A DNA stretch of 64,000 bases from an uncultured Lachnospiraceae bacterium (GCA_949948735.1 CATLGV010000013.1:1-64000), one strand, 5' to 3'; shown: positions 37,890 through 48,525, counted from the first letter of the stretch. The notes: a model not told the origin generated them from the letters alone. Program-made: numbers and translations.

Positions 37890-38821
37890 ATGCCTACCTC
37901 CATCAGCATTGGTTTTGCATAACGATAAACCGGGTGTCCGCCGTCCCCGCCTGAAACATCATAGATATCGCCCTGATATCTGGCCGCGACGCAAGCGCCG
38001 GCCTTCAACACATACAAATCCCTTTTCCGCATTTGCTTTGACGCATATTGTCCAGACGCAACAAAACCGCTTCTTTTACAAAGCATATATTCTGCTCCCG
38101 CCAATACCGCTTCCAGCTCGTCAGCCCTTGGCAGAGACACGGACAACGACATATAACACGCGCCCATCCTCTCAAGACGCTGCCAAATCTCTCTGGGCAG
38201 ACGCTCCGAGCGCACTTCAAACCGCCCTAACCCCGACGCCCGCTTTCCGCCTATTCCGCTGAAGGATAAACTCTCCATCAGCTTGTCCATCAATTCCAGC
38301 TGTGCCTGATTCTGATATCCCGCAATAATATACACCCCGTTGCCCTTATTATAATAATAAGTTCCTATCCGGTAAGGCTTTGTCTCCTCTTCCCCACGAA
38401 TCGAAGCCACTGCCTTCATTTCAAAATATCCCAACCGGTCAATATCCTTTGATTGGACGCCACATATATCATAGCTGCCTGACAAATAAGCCTCCATTGC
38501 TTCCAGCGGGATATACCTTAATTTTTTATAGGCCTTTTTTACCGCAGAATCGCCCTTGTTGTTTACAGCCTCTATACGTTTCATCGGTTTTGGGAGATAA
38601 TATGTACCGCCGATATAGGGAAACGCATCCGATAATAGCAGAGACCCGTTTAGCGCATCCTGATAAAATCGCTGCAGCACATCCTCTCCCTGTTTTAATG
38701 CCTCCTGGCACAATGCGGAAAAGAGCGTATCCGCACAAAACGTATATTCCCCATCCTCCAGACTTCGCCCGCCAAAATGAACTGCTCCCAGAAAACTTAA
38801 CTTATACACCTTATAGTTCAT
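37886..38821 (-). CDS. csm4: Type III-A RAMP protein Csm4
   Basis: YKLSFLGAVHFGGRSLEDGEYTFCADTLFSALCQEAL; SGIGGKRASGLGRFEV glycine-rich loop. Confidence 0.9.
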   Translation of the reverse strand: MNYKVYKLSFLGAVHFGGRSLEDGEYTFCADTLFSALCQEALKQGEDVLQRFYQDALNGSLLLSDAFPYIGGTYYLPKPMKRIEAVNNKGDSAVKKAYKKLRYIPLEAMEAYLSGSYDICGVQSKDIDRLGYFEMKAVASIRGEEETKPYRIGTYYYNKGNGVYIIAGYQNQAQLELMDKLMESLSFSGIGGKRASGLGRFEVRSERLPREIWQRLERMGACYMSLSVSLPRADELEAVLAGAEYMLCKRSGFVASGQYASKQMRKRDLYVLKAGACVAARYQGDIYDVSGGDGGHPVYRYAKPMLMEVGI

Positions 38822-38826
38822 GCCTA

Positions 38827-39537
38827 TTACTCCCTCCAGGCTTCGGCCGCACTTTGCAGCACATGGTTACATTCCGCAATAATTTCATCCGCCACGGTTC
38901 CCACAACTGCCCTTGCACACATATCCCGAAACACAATTTTGCCATATCCTCTGGAGCCGTTTCCTCCCAGATAGTCATACTGCATCAGCCTTATCCCCTC
39001 CGCAAGAACAGTCATATCTTCGATTGCCTCATCCTCCTCTTCCATCTCATACATGATGTCTACCCCAAAGAGCGAGCCTCGAATCACACGCTCAATTTGT
39101 CTGGGATTCGCAACCGCCGTCACCCTGTTAATCGTATTTTCAAACTTAATTTCCGTCAATCCCTGCAGACCTTTTTCTCTTAATTCTGTTTCATTTAGCA
39201 AGAACATGTCCGATATCAGTACCCTGCTTCTTTTTACCTGCTTCTCCTTTGCGCAGCCAAACAGCCGTGTTAAGCACGGCGCATCTTCATCCGGTTTTTT
39301 TGCTGCCTCTGTATTATATTCTTTAGCCAGCAGCGAGCGCATTTTCCCCTTCAAGGAGCTTCCCGGTATCATCGGCTGATTCGTCCGGGCGTCCTTGATT
39401 ACGGGGGAATCCACGGCCCCGATCGCAGCAAAAGCAGATGAGCCGCCAATATGTATACCTGTTTTTATTTCTATTGTTCCCGTTATCTGAATCTTTGCGT
39501 ACATAAGCTTTTCCCTCCTAATTTTCCCTACCGCCAT
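38827..39537 (-). CDS. csm3: Type III-A RAMP protein Csm3
   Basis: ITGTIEIKTGIHIGGSSAFAAIGAVDSPVIKDARTNQPMIPGSSLKGKMRSLLA; likely start at MYAKIQITG (39504). Confidence 0.93.
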   Translation of the reverse strand: MAVGKIRREKLMYAKIQITGTIEIKTGIHIGGSSAFAAIGAVDSPVIKDARTNQPMIPGSSLKGKMRSLLAKEYNTEAAKKPDEDAPCLTRLFGCAKEKQVKRSRVLISDMFLLNETELREKGLQGLTEIKFENTINRVTAVANPRQIERVIRGSLFGVDIMYEMEEEDEAIEDMTVLAEGIRLMQYDYLGGNGSRGYGKIVFRDMCARAVVGTVADEIIAECNHVLQSAAEAWRE

Positions 39538-39910
39538 GGAATTTATGAAACGCTACCAATGCTTCCATATATCGGTTAAATAATATGTAATTATGCTTAC
39601 TGCCTTTTATGGTTTTCAACACGCCAAGAATATCCGCCTTCTCGACCAAGCTTTTCACCGACGGCTCCCTGCCTGCCTCATACAGAAACCTTACCCGCAA
39701 ATACTCAATTCTTGAACAAACCTCTTCACTTAACTTATCCCCGCTTTGATTCATTATTTCGTTATAAATATCCGCCGTAAGCGCCAGCAGGTTTCGCAGC
39801 TTTGATGTCGTCACCATCGGAATCGTGCGTCCATTCTTATCCTTCATATTCTTTAGGTTTATAATAACCTTTTCTGCTTCATCCACATAATTCTGATCAT
39901 TTATCTGCAT
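39518..39910 (-). CDS. csm2: Type III-A small subunit Csm2
   Basis: Small helical protein between cas10 and csm3 with KLRNLLALTADIYN and AGREPSVKSLVEKADILGVL. Confidence 0.88.
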   Translation of the reverse strand: MQINDQNYVDEAEKVIINLKNMKDKNGRTIPMVTTSKLRNLLALTADIYNEIMNQSGDKLSEEVCSRIEYLRVRFLYEAGREPSVKSLVEKADILGVLKTIKGSKHNYILFNRYMEALVAFHKFHGGREN

Positions 39911-42281
39911 GCTCTGTTTCCTCCTTCTCCCTCGTCAAATATGCGTACAAATTAATCGCCGTCTTGAGCTGCCTGCAATCCGCTTCGTTTTTTATCCATT
40001 GGTACATCTTTAAGGAAAATTCCCTATAGGCCGCCTTTTGCTCCGGCGGTGCCGCTTTCTCCGGCTCCAACCGTGACAAAAGATATACATACCTCGCAAA
40101 ATTGACCTTCTCTTTCCGGCCGCAAATCAGCTTCAAAAGATGATACAGGAAATTCTTTCCTCTCTCCTCCGATACCGTAAAGAAATGCCGAATCACCTCA
40201 TACTTTTCGCCCAATACAGACTGTTCAAATTCCTGCCAGCAATATGTTCCGTCACTTATACTGCTTTCCGTCCCATCTTCACTTACAACGATATGGCGCT
40301 GCCCATCCTCAAATAATGTCACCGCGTTTTTCCCCGGCAGAGATTTTGACGCATCCTCCAAAAGCGCGACCTCCCGGGCAATGGCACTGATAGGGTATCC
40401 GGATGCATAGACGCCAATGCTGGCCGACAGGGTCAGGGTTCCCTGCGTATACCGTTCGAAGGCTCTTCGTATATCAACCGCAAGCTCTATCACCTCATTC
40501 CATGCGCCCACAATAAACAAATCATCTCCGCCAGAATAACAAATCGTCACATTTCGCGCCCCGACAGATTTTCCATCCAGGGAATAAGCACCTTCCTGCA
40601 ATATTTGATTGATGTGCAGTTTAAAGAACAGTGAAAGCTGTCGTGATAATACCGCCGTCCTTGACAGGGTCACATACCGATTATGGTTGGCGGGATTCTC
40701 AAAGCCCGAAACAAATGCCTGCCCCAAATTATCTACGTCCGCACGGATAACCCCTATCCGGTCAATCCCCTCCGCCTCTGCGGCATAGGCCTCAAAGGTT
40801 TTCTTGCTGCTGTAATCGCCCACCCACAGCTTGGTAGCGATATGCCTGCCGGTAAACATCCTGTTTTTGCTATATGCCCGAACAAAGCAATCGTCCCGCT
40901 GCATCTTTTCTTTTAAGGAATTGCCATCGTCAGACACAAGGTAATATCCCTCGGGGAGCGGCAGCGCATTTTCCGATTTCTCCAACGTAACCGTAAAAAA
41001 TCCATCTTCCAAAATATTCCTTGAAAATCGTTCTATAGCCTTACAAAGCGGACATATACCGTCTTCGTTTACCTTTGCTATTCTTTTGCAAACCTTACAC
41101 TCTCTTGTATAATCCATGTGCACTCTGGCGTTGAACGCCACAATATCAGCACTCGTATATCTGCGGCTTTTTCTTTGGGATATTTCATCCCCTGCCTGTC
41201 GAAATATTTGGGCGTAACTCCCTTCCGGTACATTTTTAAGCGAATCTGTGCTGCATGGAGCGCATCCCCATGCTACGTACAGGGATATATCAAACCACTC
41301 TGCCAGCCAGTGATTCAGCCGGTTCATATACTGATTTGCCGCCGCTTGGGCGCTCCTTGTATTTGGTATTAAAATATAGCAATGCCCTCCTCCCGAATAA
41401 ATCAGATTTGCCCTTGAAAGCTGCAGCTTTGACAGCAGGCTGTCTATAATATGCTCCATCATAATCTCCAGATAAAAGGAACGGGCACGCAGCGTCTTTA
41501 ACGCATTCTTACTTATAATCGTATAGATAAAATCCTGTATCCCCGATATGTCCGCTGAAAATAACAAAAACGCCTTTTCTTTGTAAAAATCGCTTCCTTT
41601 CTCAAGCAGCCTTGTTTTGTAATCCTTTTCCCCCTGCTCCTGTAAATACGCATAAATGCAGCTTGCTACCGCCGCCGTAAGCTTCACATGGTCAAACAAC
41701 GAAATATCCGCCGTCTCGCTCTTTGCAGTGGAAGCCGGCACATAAGAAAGATTTGCCTCCAACACCTCCAGTAAAGAATTGACATATTCGTTCGTCCACT
41801 CCATCCCCCTGAGATTATCCGTTAAATGAAGCTTTACCTCTGTATAAAACGGTTCGTCATATTTTTCTCTCTTTTCATCCGGATAAGGGATCCTGCCTTG
41901 GACATCCAGCATTCCCGGATCATAACAGTATTCTCCCCTGTTTCCGTTCAGAATATTGAACACGCTTTGCAATGGCATGGACAATTCAAATCCTACATCC
42001 TCCGAATCATTTTGCCGTCTGTCCGCAGCCGATGAAATATTGTCCGCAATATAAATAATGTATGCCAACGAATCCCTGTCAATTTTTGCTCCCTTTATCG
42101 CGTCAGCATGGTGGTATCTCACGCAGTCCAATACCCCGGTATCAGAAATATGTATCTCATCCTTTAAAAACTCATACCCGCTTAAACTATGTTTCCGCTT
42201 ATCTGTGCCCTCACGGTAGATCACTTTCCCAATATCATGCAGCAACCCGCCCAAAACAAGCGCAATCTCCCTGTCCGTCAT
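39897..42281 (-). CDS. cas10: Type III-A Cas10/Csm1 with HD nuclease and GGDD cyclase motifs
   Basis: HD motif LGGLLHDIGKVIYREG; palm motif ICYSGGDDLFIVGAW; zinc-ribbon-like CKVCKRIAKVNEDGICPLC. Confidence 0.96.
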   Translation of the reverse strand: MTDREIALVLGGLLHDIGKVIYREGTDKRKHSLSGYEFLKDEIHISDTGVLDCVRYHHADAIKGAKIDRDSLAYIIYIADNISSAADRRQNDSEDVGFELSMPLQSVFNILNGNRGEYCYDPGMLDVQGRIPYPDEKREKYDEPFYTEVKLHLTDNLRGMEWTNEYVNSLLEVLEANLSYVPASTAKSETADISLFDHVKLTAAVASCIYAYLQEQGEKDYKTRLLEKGSDFYKEKAFLLFSADISGIQDFIYTIISKNALKTLRARSFYLEIMMEHIIDSLLSKLQLSRANLIYSGGGHCYILIPNTRSAQAAANQYMNRLNHWLAEWFDISLYVAWGCAPCSTDSLKNVPEGSYAQIFRQAGDEISQRKSRRYTSADIVAFNARVHMDYTRECKVCKRIAKVNEDGICPLCKAIERFSRNILEDGFFTVTLEKSENALPLPEGYYLVSDDGNSLKEKMQRDDCFVRAYSKNRMFTGRHIATKLWVGDYSSKKTFEAYAAEAEGIDRIGVIRADVDNLGQAFVSGFENPANHNRYVTLSRTAVLSRQLSLFFKLHINQILQEGAYSLDGKSVGARNVTICYSGGDDLFIVGAWNEVIELAVDIRRAFERYTQGTLTLSASIGVYASGYPISAIAREVALLEDASKSLPGKNAVTLFEDGQRHIVVSEDGTESSISDGTYCWQEFEQSVLGEKYEVIRHFFTVSEERGKNFLYHLLKLICGRKEKVNFARYVYLLSRLEPEKAAPPEQKAAYREFSLKMYQWIKNEADCRQLKTAINLYAYLTREKEETEHADK

Positions 42282-43078
42282 TCAAGCCGCCCCCCTTTTT
42301 CTTTTGCAAATGTACCCTTAACAGGATTACCCTGTCCCTGCGCGGGACTCTTTATCCGCAGCGCCCCCATCCCAATCGCCGTTTTAATTCCTATGCCGGA
42401 ATATTCCCCAAATCTCGCCAGCAGCTTTGCGTATTTTGCCATGGTCTCTGTCCCTGTTATTTTTATACCGATTTCTCCTTTGAACGAGGGTATCTTAATC
42501 CCCTCCATCGGAAAGAAAGCGCTTCTTAACCTGTATTGTACAATACGGCTATTATTTACCAATTGCTCCAGCGTCTCCTCGTCATACATTTCCATGTCCG
42601 AGGAGGCCGCGCTGTACTTATTCATAAGACTTTGATAGATATACCGCGTATCCGGCATAATGATATATTGGCCATTGCTTTTAAACGCGGTCGGCGTTAT
42701 AAACTCCAAATTCAAATACCGGCTGAATTGTGCCGCATAAAACTCATTCATCAGCTCCTGTCTGCTCGTCGTCCTAAGCTCTTTCGAACAAACCGTTATA
42801 TTTGCGCCGCCCTTTTCCAAAGTCATCTGACAAAAGCTTTCGTCCAGAAGCGGCAGTATTATTTTGTGATATGCCTCCAGCGTATAGGTATTTACCACCC
42901 ATTCATACGATTCTCCTGATACAATATACTGACTATACGGCTTCAATCCCTGCTGGTGCAGCTGTTGCGCGTATTCGCTGTCAAGCTGTTCCATCAAAAT
43001 CCCCTGCATATTCGACGACTGATAATAGCCAAACTCTTTTTTATTGATTTCCAGTCTCATTTTAAGCCTTGCCAGCAT
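42278..43078 (-). CDS. cas6: CRISPR RNA endoribonuclease Cas6
   Basis: First gene of the operon; RAMP C-terminal glycine-rich loop FGEYSGIGIKTAIGMGALRI. Confidence 0.88.
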   Translation of the reverse strand: MLARLKMRLEINKKEFGYYQSSNMQGILMEQLDSEYAQQLHQQGLKPYSQYIVSGESYEWVVNTYTLEAYHKIILPLLDESFCQMTLEKGGANITVCSKELRTTSRQELMNEFYAAQFSRYLNLEFITPTAFKSNGQYIIMPDTRYIYQSLMNKYSAASSDMEMYDEETLEQLVNNSRIVQYRLRSAFFPMEGIKIPSFKGEIGIKITGTETMAKYAKLLARFGEYSGIGIKTAIGMGALRIKSPAQGQGNPVKGTFAKEKGGRLE

Positions 43079-43105
43079 ATAACCTCCATCCTTTCATACC
43101 TGCGC

Positions 43106-43134
43106 ATTATAGAGAGCTTCAAGCCCAAAAACAA
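43106..43134 (-). promoter_or_regulatory. Putative promoter of the cas6-cas10-csm operon
   Basis: Minus strand TTGTTT-17 nt-TATAAT, ~28 nt upstream of the cas6 ATG with GGAGGTT RBS. Confidence 0.65.
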
Positions 43135-43337
43135 CTATAATAATCATAGCAGACTATATTTGCTTTTTCTACATATTTCATCTATATTTTCCATAATTAT
43201 ACACGAAGGCGTATATATCGCCACGCCGCATCATATCCAAAAAAATTGCCAGCTCATCCCCTCATTTCTCCCATACGCAGTGGACCCGAGGGACTACATA
43301 TCCGCACGCACACTGTAAAAAGCGACATGCTGTAACG

Positions 43338-43379
43338 CCAAAAGGACAGCGTCGGTATGCCCCGACACTGTCCTTTTTG
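43338..43379. terminator. Terminator, possibly bidirectional
   Basis: aaaggacagcgtcgg-tatgc-cccgacactgtccttttt inverted repeat flanked by A and T runs, downstream of the 43405 gene. Confidence 0.75.
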
Positions 43380-43404
43380 GGTAAATTCTTTTCGCCGCGC
43401 TTCC

Positions 43405-43863
43405 TTATGCCATTCCGTTGACAGTCTTGTACTTGTAGAGCATCTCCGCATGGTTCTGCTCCTCAATCTGAATATCCGCCAGCAGCTTTCTCACGTCAGA
43501 GCTGCCAAAGCGGAACACGTCGGAATTGTACTCCGAGGATACGAGCTTCTCCGTGGCAATACAGTCTGTCGCAAGGAAGCAGTCCGCCTTCTTGTCCGGC
43601 GTATCGCCCGTCTTGTCGTAAGTTGCCGCCGGATTATAATTCCTTCCGTCGCTGTCATTGCAGTTGCAGGAGGGCACCGTGCCGCCCAGCATCTGTCCCA
43701 GCGAATCGTAGTGCTGCTGCTCCTTTTGCTGCAATTCCTTAAACAAATCCTTTAAGACCGTATCCTTCGCCTCATTCGCATACTTCCCGTACTTGTCGAT
43801 GCAGGTCTGCTCCTGCGTCTGCAGGTCCTTGATTGCCGCCGTCTCTTTTTCCGTCAAAATCAT
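43405..43863 (-). CDS. Spore-coat CotF / ferritin-like helical protein
   Basis: Helical protein with KETAAIKDLQTQEQTCIDKYGKYANEAKD and two E..H-type helices. Confidence 0.7.
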   Translation of the reverse strand: MILTEKETAAIKDLQTQEQTCIDKYGKYANEAKDTVLKDLFKELQQKEQQHYDSLGQMLGGTVPSCNCNDSDGRNYNPAATYDKTGDTPDKKADCFLATDCIATEKLVSSEYNSDVFRFGSSDVRKLLADIQIEEQNHAEMLYKYKTVNGMA

Positions 43864-43976
43864 ACTGTTTCCCTCCTGATAACATGAAGCGCGCGCAAGC
43901 CGCCCGCCTTATTTTGGTACTCGTTACCAGCATTGGATAAAACAGCGTTTTTTATACATCACGCCGGGATGCAGTC

Positions 43977-44510
43977 TTATTCCTGCAGCACGATATCAAC
44001 CTCGTACGAATCCTCAATCAGAATATACGCCGCGCCGTGGCGGATACACCGTTCCAGCATCCGCGCATTATCCCTGCGCACCGTTTCAAGCGTACACCCC
44101 TCGTCCTCACCGCGGTCTTCGATGACGCCTGCGTACCGCTTGATGCTGTCGAAATGATCGACAATATATTTATCGCTCATAACCAGACAATAGAACCGGA
44201 TTTCTTTGCGGTACTCCGCTTCAAAATCATCCGCCCATTCAAAAGGAATATAGCAGCCCTCCACAATAAGGCTCTGTCCGTTTTCAATGGCAGTCTTGAT
44301 CATTTCCCGCACCACCGGCCATAAATAGGCGGTCAGCGCCGCCTCGTCGCTCACAGGCGTAAGAAGCGTATATCCGCTGCGAATCAGTCCCATTTTCAGA
44401 TGATCTATCGAAAGATACGGATACTTGTATGTTTCAAGAAGCTTTTGCGCAAGCGCTGTCTTGCCTGTATGGGAGGCGCCCGTTATCAAAACAATCATTT
44501 TTATAACCAT
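43977..44510 (-). CDS. P-loop kinase/AAA-like nucleotide-binding protein
   Basis: Walker A LITGASHTGKTALAQKLL; LIVEGCYIPFEW Walker B-like block. Confidence 0.7.
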   Translation of the reverse strand: MVIKMIVLITGASHTGKTALAQKLLETYKYPYLSIDHLKMGLIRSGYTLLTPVSDEAALTAYLWPVVREMIKTAIENGQSLIVEGCYIPFEWADDFEAEYRKEIRFYCLVMSDKYIVDHFDSIKRYAGVIEDRGEDEGCTLETVRRDNARMLERCIRHGAAYILIEDSYEVDIVLQE

Positions 44511-44542
44511 GCTCCTTTCCTGACACGCTCCGACAGCATGCT

Positions 44543-45160
44543 TTACAGAGCTGCCTTCTCAAAATCGGACGCCGGATGCTTGCACAGCGGACAAACAAAA
44601 TCCGCGGGAAGCTCCTCGCCCTCGTAAACGTAACCGCAGACCGTACAGCGCCATACCGTTTTTCCTCCGGCAGTCTCCTGCGCGGGCTTAGGCTTGATTG
44701 AAGACTGATAATACGCGTATGTGGCGGAGGGCGCTCCCGACAAAACCTCCATATCATCCACAGCGGCAATAAACATCGTATGACTCCCTAAATCGACTGT
44801 CTGCTCCACCGTCGCGCTGATATAGCCGTTTGTCCCCGCCGTGACGTAGTACAGGCCGTTGGCGCTGCGCTCACAGTCCTTATAACCGGAAAACTTATCC
44901 ACGTCGCGCCCCGACTGAAAACCGAAATGCCGGAACACTTCAAAGCCGGCCTCCTCGCTGAGAATGGATATGTTGAACCTGCCGCTTGACTGCACCAGAT
45001 CATGCGTAAGGTTCGCCTTATTAACCGTGATGCTGATGCGGTTAGGCTCCCCTGTTACCTGCCCCGCCGTGTTGATGATACACCCGCTGTCTCTTCCCTC
45101 AAACGCAGCTGTGAGCACGAACAGCCCGTATGTGAGCTTGTACATCGTTTTCTTGTCCAT
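44543..45160 (-). CDS. Flavin reductase-like protein fused to rubredoxin (high-molecular-weight rubredoxin type)
   Basis: N-terminal flavin-reductase-like barrel; C-terminal WRCTVCGYVYEGEELPADFVCPLCKHPASDFE. Confidence 0.9.
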   Translation of the reverse strand: MDKKTMYKLTYGLFVLTAAFEGRDSGCIINTAGQVTGEPNRISITVNKANLTHDLVQSSGRFNISILSEEAGFEVFRHFGFQSGRDVDKFSGYKDCERSANGLYYVTAGTNGYISATVEQTVDLGSHTMFIAAVDDMEVLSGAPSATYAYYQSSIKPKPAQETAGGKTVWRCTVCGYVYEGEELPADFVCPLCKHPASDFEKAAL

Positions 45161-45199
45161 TACAGACGCCTCCTTTCAAGCATTTATGCCAAACACCGT

Positions 45200-46276
45200 T
45201 TAATTCTGATTCATTTTCGCAAGCTTTGCCGCCTGGTCGGCCGCGATACAGGCGTCGATAATCTCCTGTATATCCCCGTTCATCACCTTATCCAGCTTAT
45301 ACAGCGTCAGGTTGATTCGGTGGTCGGTCACGCGCCCCTGCGGGAAATTGTAGGTTCGTATCTTCTCGGAACGGTCTCCCGTACCAATCTGGCTGCGCCG
45401 CATTTCCGCCTCCGCGTCGTGGCGCTGCTGCTGCTCCATGTCGTACAGCTTAGCCCGCAGCAGCGCGAAAGCCTTGGCCTTATTCTGCAGCTGCGATTTC
45501 TCCGTCTGGCTGTACACCACGATTCCCGTCGGATAATGCGTCAGGCGCACTGCGGAATCCGTCGTGTTGACGCACTGCCCGCCGTTGCCCGACGCGCGCA
45601 TAACGTCAATACGGATATCCTTATCCTCGATGACAATATCAATATCGTCGTCTACCTCCGGCATCACCGCCACGCTGATAGTGGAGGTGTGTATCCGTCC
45701 GCCCGACTCCGTCTCCGGCACGCGCTGTACACGGTGTACGCCGGATTCATATTTCATAACGGAATACGCCCCCTGTCCCGAAATCGTAAACGTAACGCTT
45801 TTCATGCCGCCGATGCCGATTTCCTCGCATTCCGCAAGCTCCACCCTCCACCGTCTGCCCTCCGCGTAATGCACATACATCCGGTAAATCTCCGCCGCAA
45901 ACAGCGCGGCCTCATCGCCGCCCGCACCCGCGCGAATCTCCACAATAACGTTCTTATCGTCGTTGGGATCCTTGGGCAGCAGCAAGATTTTCAGCTCCGT
46001 CTCCAGCTCCTCGATGCGCTTCTTTGCATCGCCAAGCTCTTCCTTGAGCATCTCCCGCATTTCCTCGTCGTTCTCCGCCTCCAAAAGCGCCAGCGAATCC
46101 GAGACGGTCTCATTGCATTTCTTATACTCCTTATATGCCTCGACAAGCGGCGTCAAATCGCTCTGCTCCTTCATTAATGCCCGAAATCTCGCCTGATTCT
46201 CCGTCACCGTCGGCTCGTTGAGCTCGTTCATAATTTCCTCAAAACGGGCAATCAAATCCTCTAATCTGTCAAACAT
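45200..46276 (-). CDS. prfA: Peptide chain release factor 1
   Basis: [17 protein letters not shown] and [26 protein letters not shown] (GGQ). Confidence 0.96.
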   Translation of the reverse strand: MFDRLEDLIARFEEIMNELNEPTVTENQARFRALMKEQSDLTPLVEAYKEYKKCNETVSDSLALLEAENDEEMREMLKEELGDAKKRIEELETELKILLLPKDPNDDKNVIVEIRAGAGGDEAALFAAEIYRMYVHYAEGRRWRVELAECEEIGIGGMKSVTFTISGQGAYSVMKYESGVHRVQRVPETESGGRIHTSTISVAVMPEVDDDIDIVIEDKDIRIDVMRASGNGGQCVNTTDSAVRLTHYPTGIVVYSQTEKSQLQNKAKAFALLRAKLYDMEQQQRHDAEAEMRRSQIGTGDRSEKIRTYNFPQGRVTDHRINLTLYKLDKVMNGDIQEIIDACIAADQAAKLAKMNQN

Positions 46277-46330
46277 TTCAATCCTCCAAATCTAATCCCT
46301 GCTTCCATATCCCGCGGCCCCGTCCGCCGC

Positions 46331-47194
46331 TTACCCCGCGCTGCGCGCCATCGCAATCCGGTCAAGGCCTGCATAGTCCTGCACAATCGCGGCATCCGCA
46401 AATCCGCTCTCCTCCAATAAAGCACACACCGCATTGCCCTGATTGCAGCCGATTTCAAAAAAGATCCACCCGCCTTTGCGCATATAATCCCCGGCCTGTT
46501 TCAGAATCGCGCGGTAAAAGAACAATCCGTCCTCTCTGCCGTCCAGGGCCTGCAGCGGTTCATACGCCCGCACCTCGGGCATCAGCGTCCCGATAACTGC
46601 CGTCTCAATATACGGCGGATTCGAAATAATTATGTCAAAAAGCCTGTCCTCCTCCGCCGCACCGGAGAAATATTCCTCCAGCGGCGCAAACAGATCTCCC
46701 TCCAGAAATGCAGCCTCCAGCCCAAGCCGTGCGGCATTTTCCTTTGCCACCGCCAGCGCGCCCGGCGAAATATCAATCCCAACGCCCGTACAGCGGTTGC
46801 TGTAACGCAGCAGGCTCAGCAGAATACATCCGGAGCCGGTGCACAAATCAAGAATCCGCATACCGTCGCTCAGATAGCGCATCGCCTCCTCCACAAGCAC
46901 CTCCGTGTCCTGCCTGGGTATCAGCGTATGCGCGTTCACCCGGAAGGAAAGCCCCATAAATTCCTGTTCTCCCGTAATATACTGCAGCGGCATGCGTGCG
47001 GCGCGCCGCGCGATAACCTCACGGTAAAACTGCTCCTCCAGACTGCTGCGCTCGCCGTCCCCATATAGCAGAAGCGTATTCCGGTCCGTATGGCAGATAT
47101 ACTCCAGAAGAAGCCGCGCATCCAGCCCGGCCTCGGCAATCCCCGCCTGCGCCAGCGCCTGCGCGCCAAATTCATACAACTGCCGGTATGTCAT
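46331..47194 (-). CDS. prmC: Peptide chain release factor N5-glutamine methyltransferase
   Basis: ILDLCTGSGCILLSLL and IISNPPYIE; adjacent to prfA. Confidence 0.95.
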   Translation of the reverse strand: MTYRQLYEFGAQALAQAGIAEAGLDARLLLEYICHTDRNTLLLYGDGERSSLEEQFYREVIARRAARMPLQYITGEQEFMGLSFRVNAHTLIPRQDTEVLVEEAMRYLSDGMRILDLCTGSGCILLSLLRYSNRCTGVGIDISPGALAVAKENAARLGLEAAFLEGDLFAPLEEYFSGAAEEDRLFDIIISNPPYIETAVIGTLMPEVRAYEPLQALDGREDGLFFYRAILKQAGDYMRKGGWIFFEIGCNQGNAVCALLEESGFADAAIVQDYAGLDRIAMARSAG

Positions 47195-47239
47195 AAAAAT
47201 CTCCCATTCTTACCAAAATCTGCATATTTGCGGCTGCTC

Positions 47240-48256
47240 TCAGCTTAGCCAGGAATCGTTTATCTCATAGCCAAAGGTCTCCGCCAGATAAGCCTTCCAG
47301 TCAAAGACCGCTTCCACGGAGGCAATCGCGACCCTGACCATCTCCTCGTCCGGCTCTCTGGTCGTAAGCCGCTGCATCAGCATGCCCGGCGCGGAAATAA
47401 TCCGGACAAAAAGATTGTCGCTTCTCCCCGCAAGCCGGATAATCTCATATGAAATCCCCGCTATCACCGGTATCAGGGCAACGCGCAGCAAAAGCTTCAC
47501 CGCAAAATTGTCCACGCGGATAAAAAAGAACACAATCACACTCACCAGAACCACAAACAGCAGGAAGCTTGTCCCGCAGCGCTTGTGCTGTCTCGAGCTT
47601 CGCATCACGTCCTTCACCGTCAGCGGCCTCCCCCGCTCGATACAGTTGATGCACTTATGCTCCGCCCCATGGTACATATAAAGCCGCCGGATATCCTTCA
47701 TCAGCGAAATCGCCGCAATATACCCGATAAAAATCGCAATGCGCACAACGCCCTCCAGAATAGCAATCAGGCTGTCGTTCCGGATATAGCCCGCCAGCAA
47801 ATCCGAGACCAGAAACGGCAGCAGCATAAATAATGAAACCGCAATTATAACCGAAATCGCAACCGTCAGCCCCATCATAATATCATCCGCCTTGCTGCCA
47901 AGCGCCTTTTCCAGCCGCCCGCCGCCCGCCGCCGGATCCTCTTCCTCCTCATAAAAGGAAGCCGAATGCATGGTAACCCGCATACCGAGCACCAGCGAAT
48001 CCGCAAATGCAAAAATGCCCCTGATAAAAGGGACCTTCGTTATCCTGTATTGACTGCATATCCCCTTGTATTCCTCGACCTGTACATCGATCTCCCCGTC
48101 GGGCTTCCTTACCGCCACGGCGTATCTGTCGTTATTTTTCATCATAACGCCTTCCAGCACCGCCTGTCCGCCGATGCCGGAGTACACAGCCTTCCTTCTC
48201 TTCGCCATACCGAACCTCCACTTCGGTGAATCTGCTCCACCTGCAAGCTGCCGCAA
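47240..48256 (-). CDS. DUF1385 family membrane protein
   Basis: YSGIGGQAVLEGVMMKNNDRYAVAVRKPDGEI; YHGAEHKCINCIERG; usual neighbour of prmC/rpmE. Confidence 0.9.
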   Translation of the reverse strand: MRQLAGGADSPKWRFGMAKRRKAVYSGIGGQAVLEGVMMKNNDRYAVAVRKPDGEIDVQVEEYKGICSQYRITKVPFIRGIFAFADSLVLGMRVTMHSASFYEEEEDPAAGGGRLEKALGSKADDIMMGLTVAISVIIAVSLFMLLPFLVSDLLAGYIRNDSLIAILEGVVRIAIFIGYIAAISLMKDIRRLYMYHGAEHKCINCIERGRPLTVKDVMRSSRQHKRCGTSFLLFVVLVSVIVFFFIRVDNFAVKLLLRVALIPVIAGISYEIIRLAGRSDNLFVRIISAPGMLMQRLTTREPDEEMVRVAIASVEAVFDWKAYLAETFGYEINDSWLS

Positions 48257-48270
48257 TCTCCCATCGTATG

Positions 48271-48306
48271 AAAAAACAGGTTGAGATAAATATTTACCTC
48301 AACCCT
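48271..48306 (-). terminator. Rho-independent terminator downstream of rpmE
   Basis: Minus strand GGGTTGAGGTAAATATTTATCTCAACCTGTTTTTTC. Confidence 0.8.
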
Positions 48307-48318
48307 TTTCAACGCTGC

Positions 48319-48525
48319 TTATTTGCTTTCTACGCCGTACTTCTTATTGAACTTATCAATACGTCCACGAGCTGCCGCCGTCTTCTGCTGTCCCGTATAG
48401 AATGAATGGCATTTGGAACAAACTTCCACGTGGATTTCAGGCTTTGTCGAACCCGTTACAAATGTGTTCCCGCAGTTGCAGGTAACGTTTGCCTGGTAGT
48501 AATTCGGATGTATTCCTTCTCTCAT
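48319..48525 (-). CDS. rpmE: Ribosomal protein bL31, zinc-binding form
   Basis: [22 protein letters not shown]...[12 protein letters not shown]; start trimmed from ORF track to the conserved Met. Confidence 0.96.
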   Translation of the reverse strand: MREGIHPNYYQANVTCNCGNTFVTGSTKPEIHVEVCSKCHSFYTGQQKTAAARGRIDKFNKKYGVESK

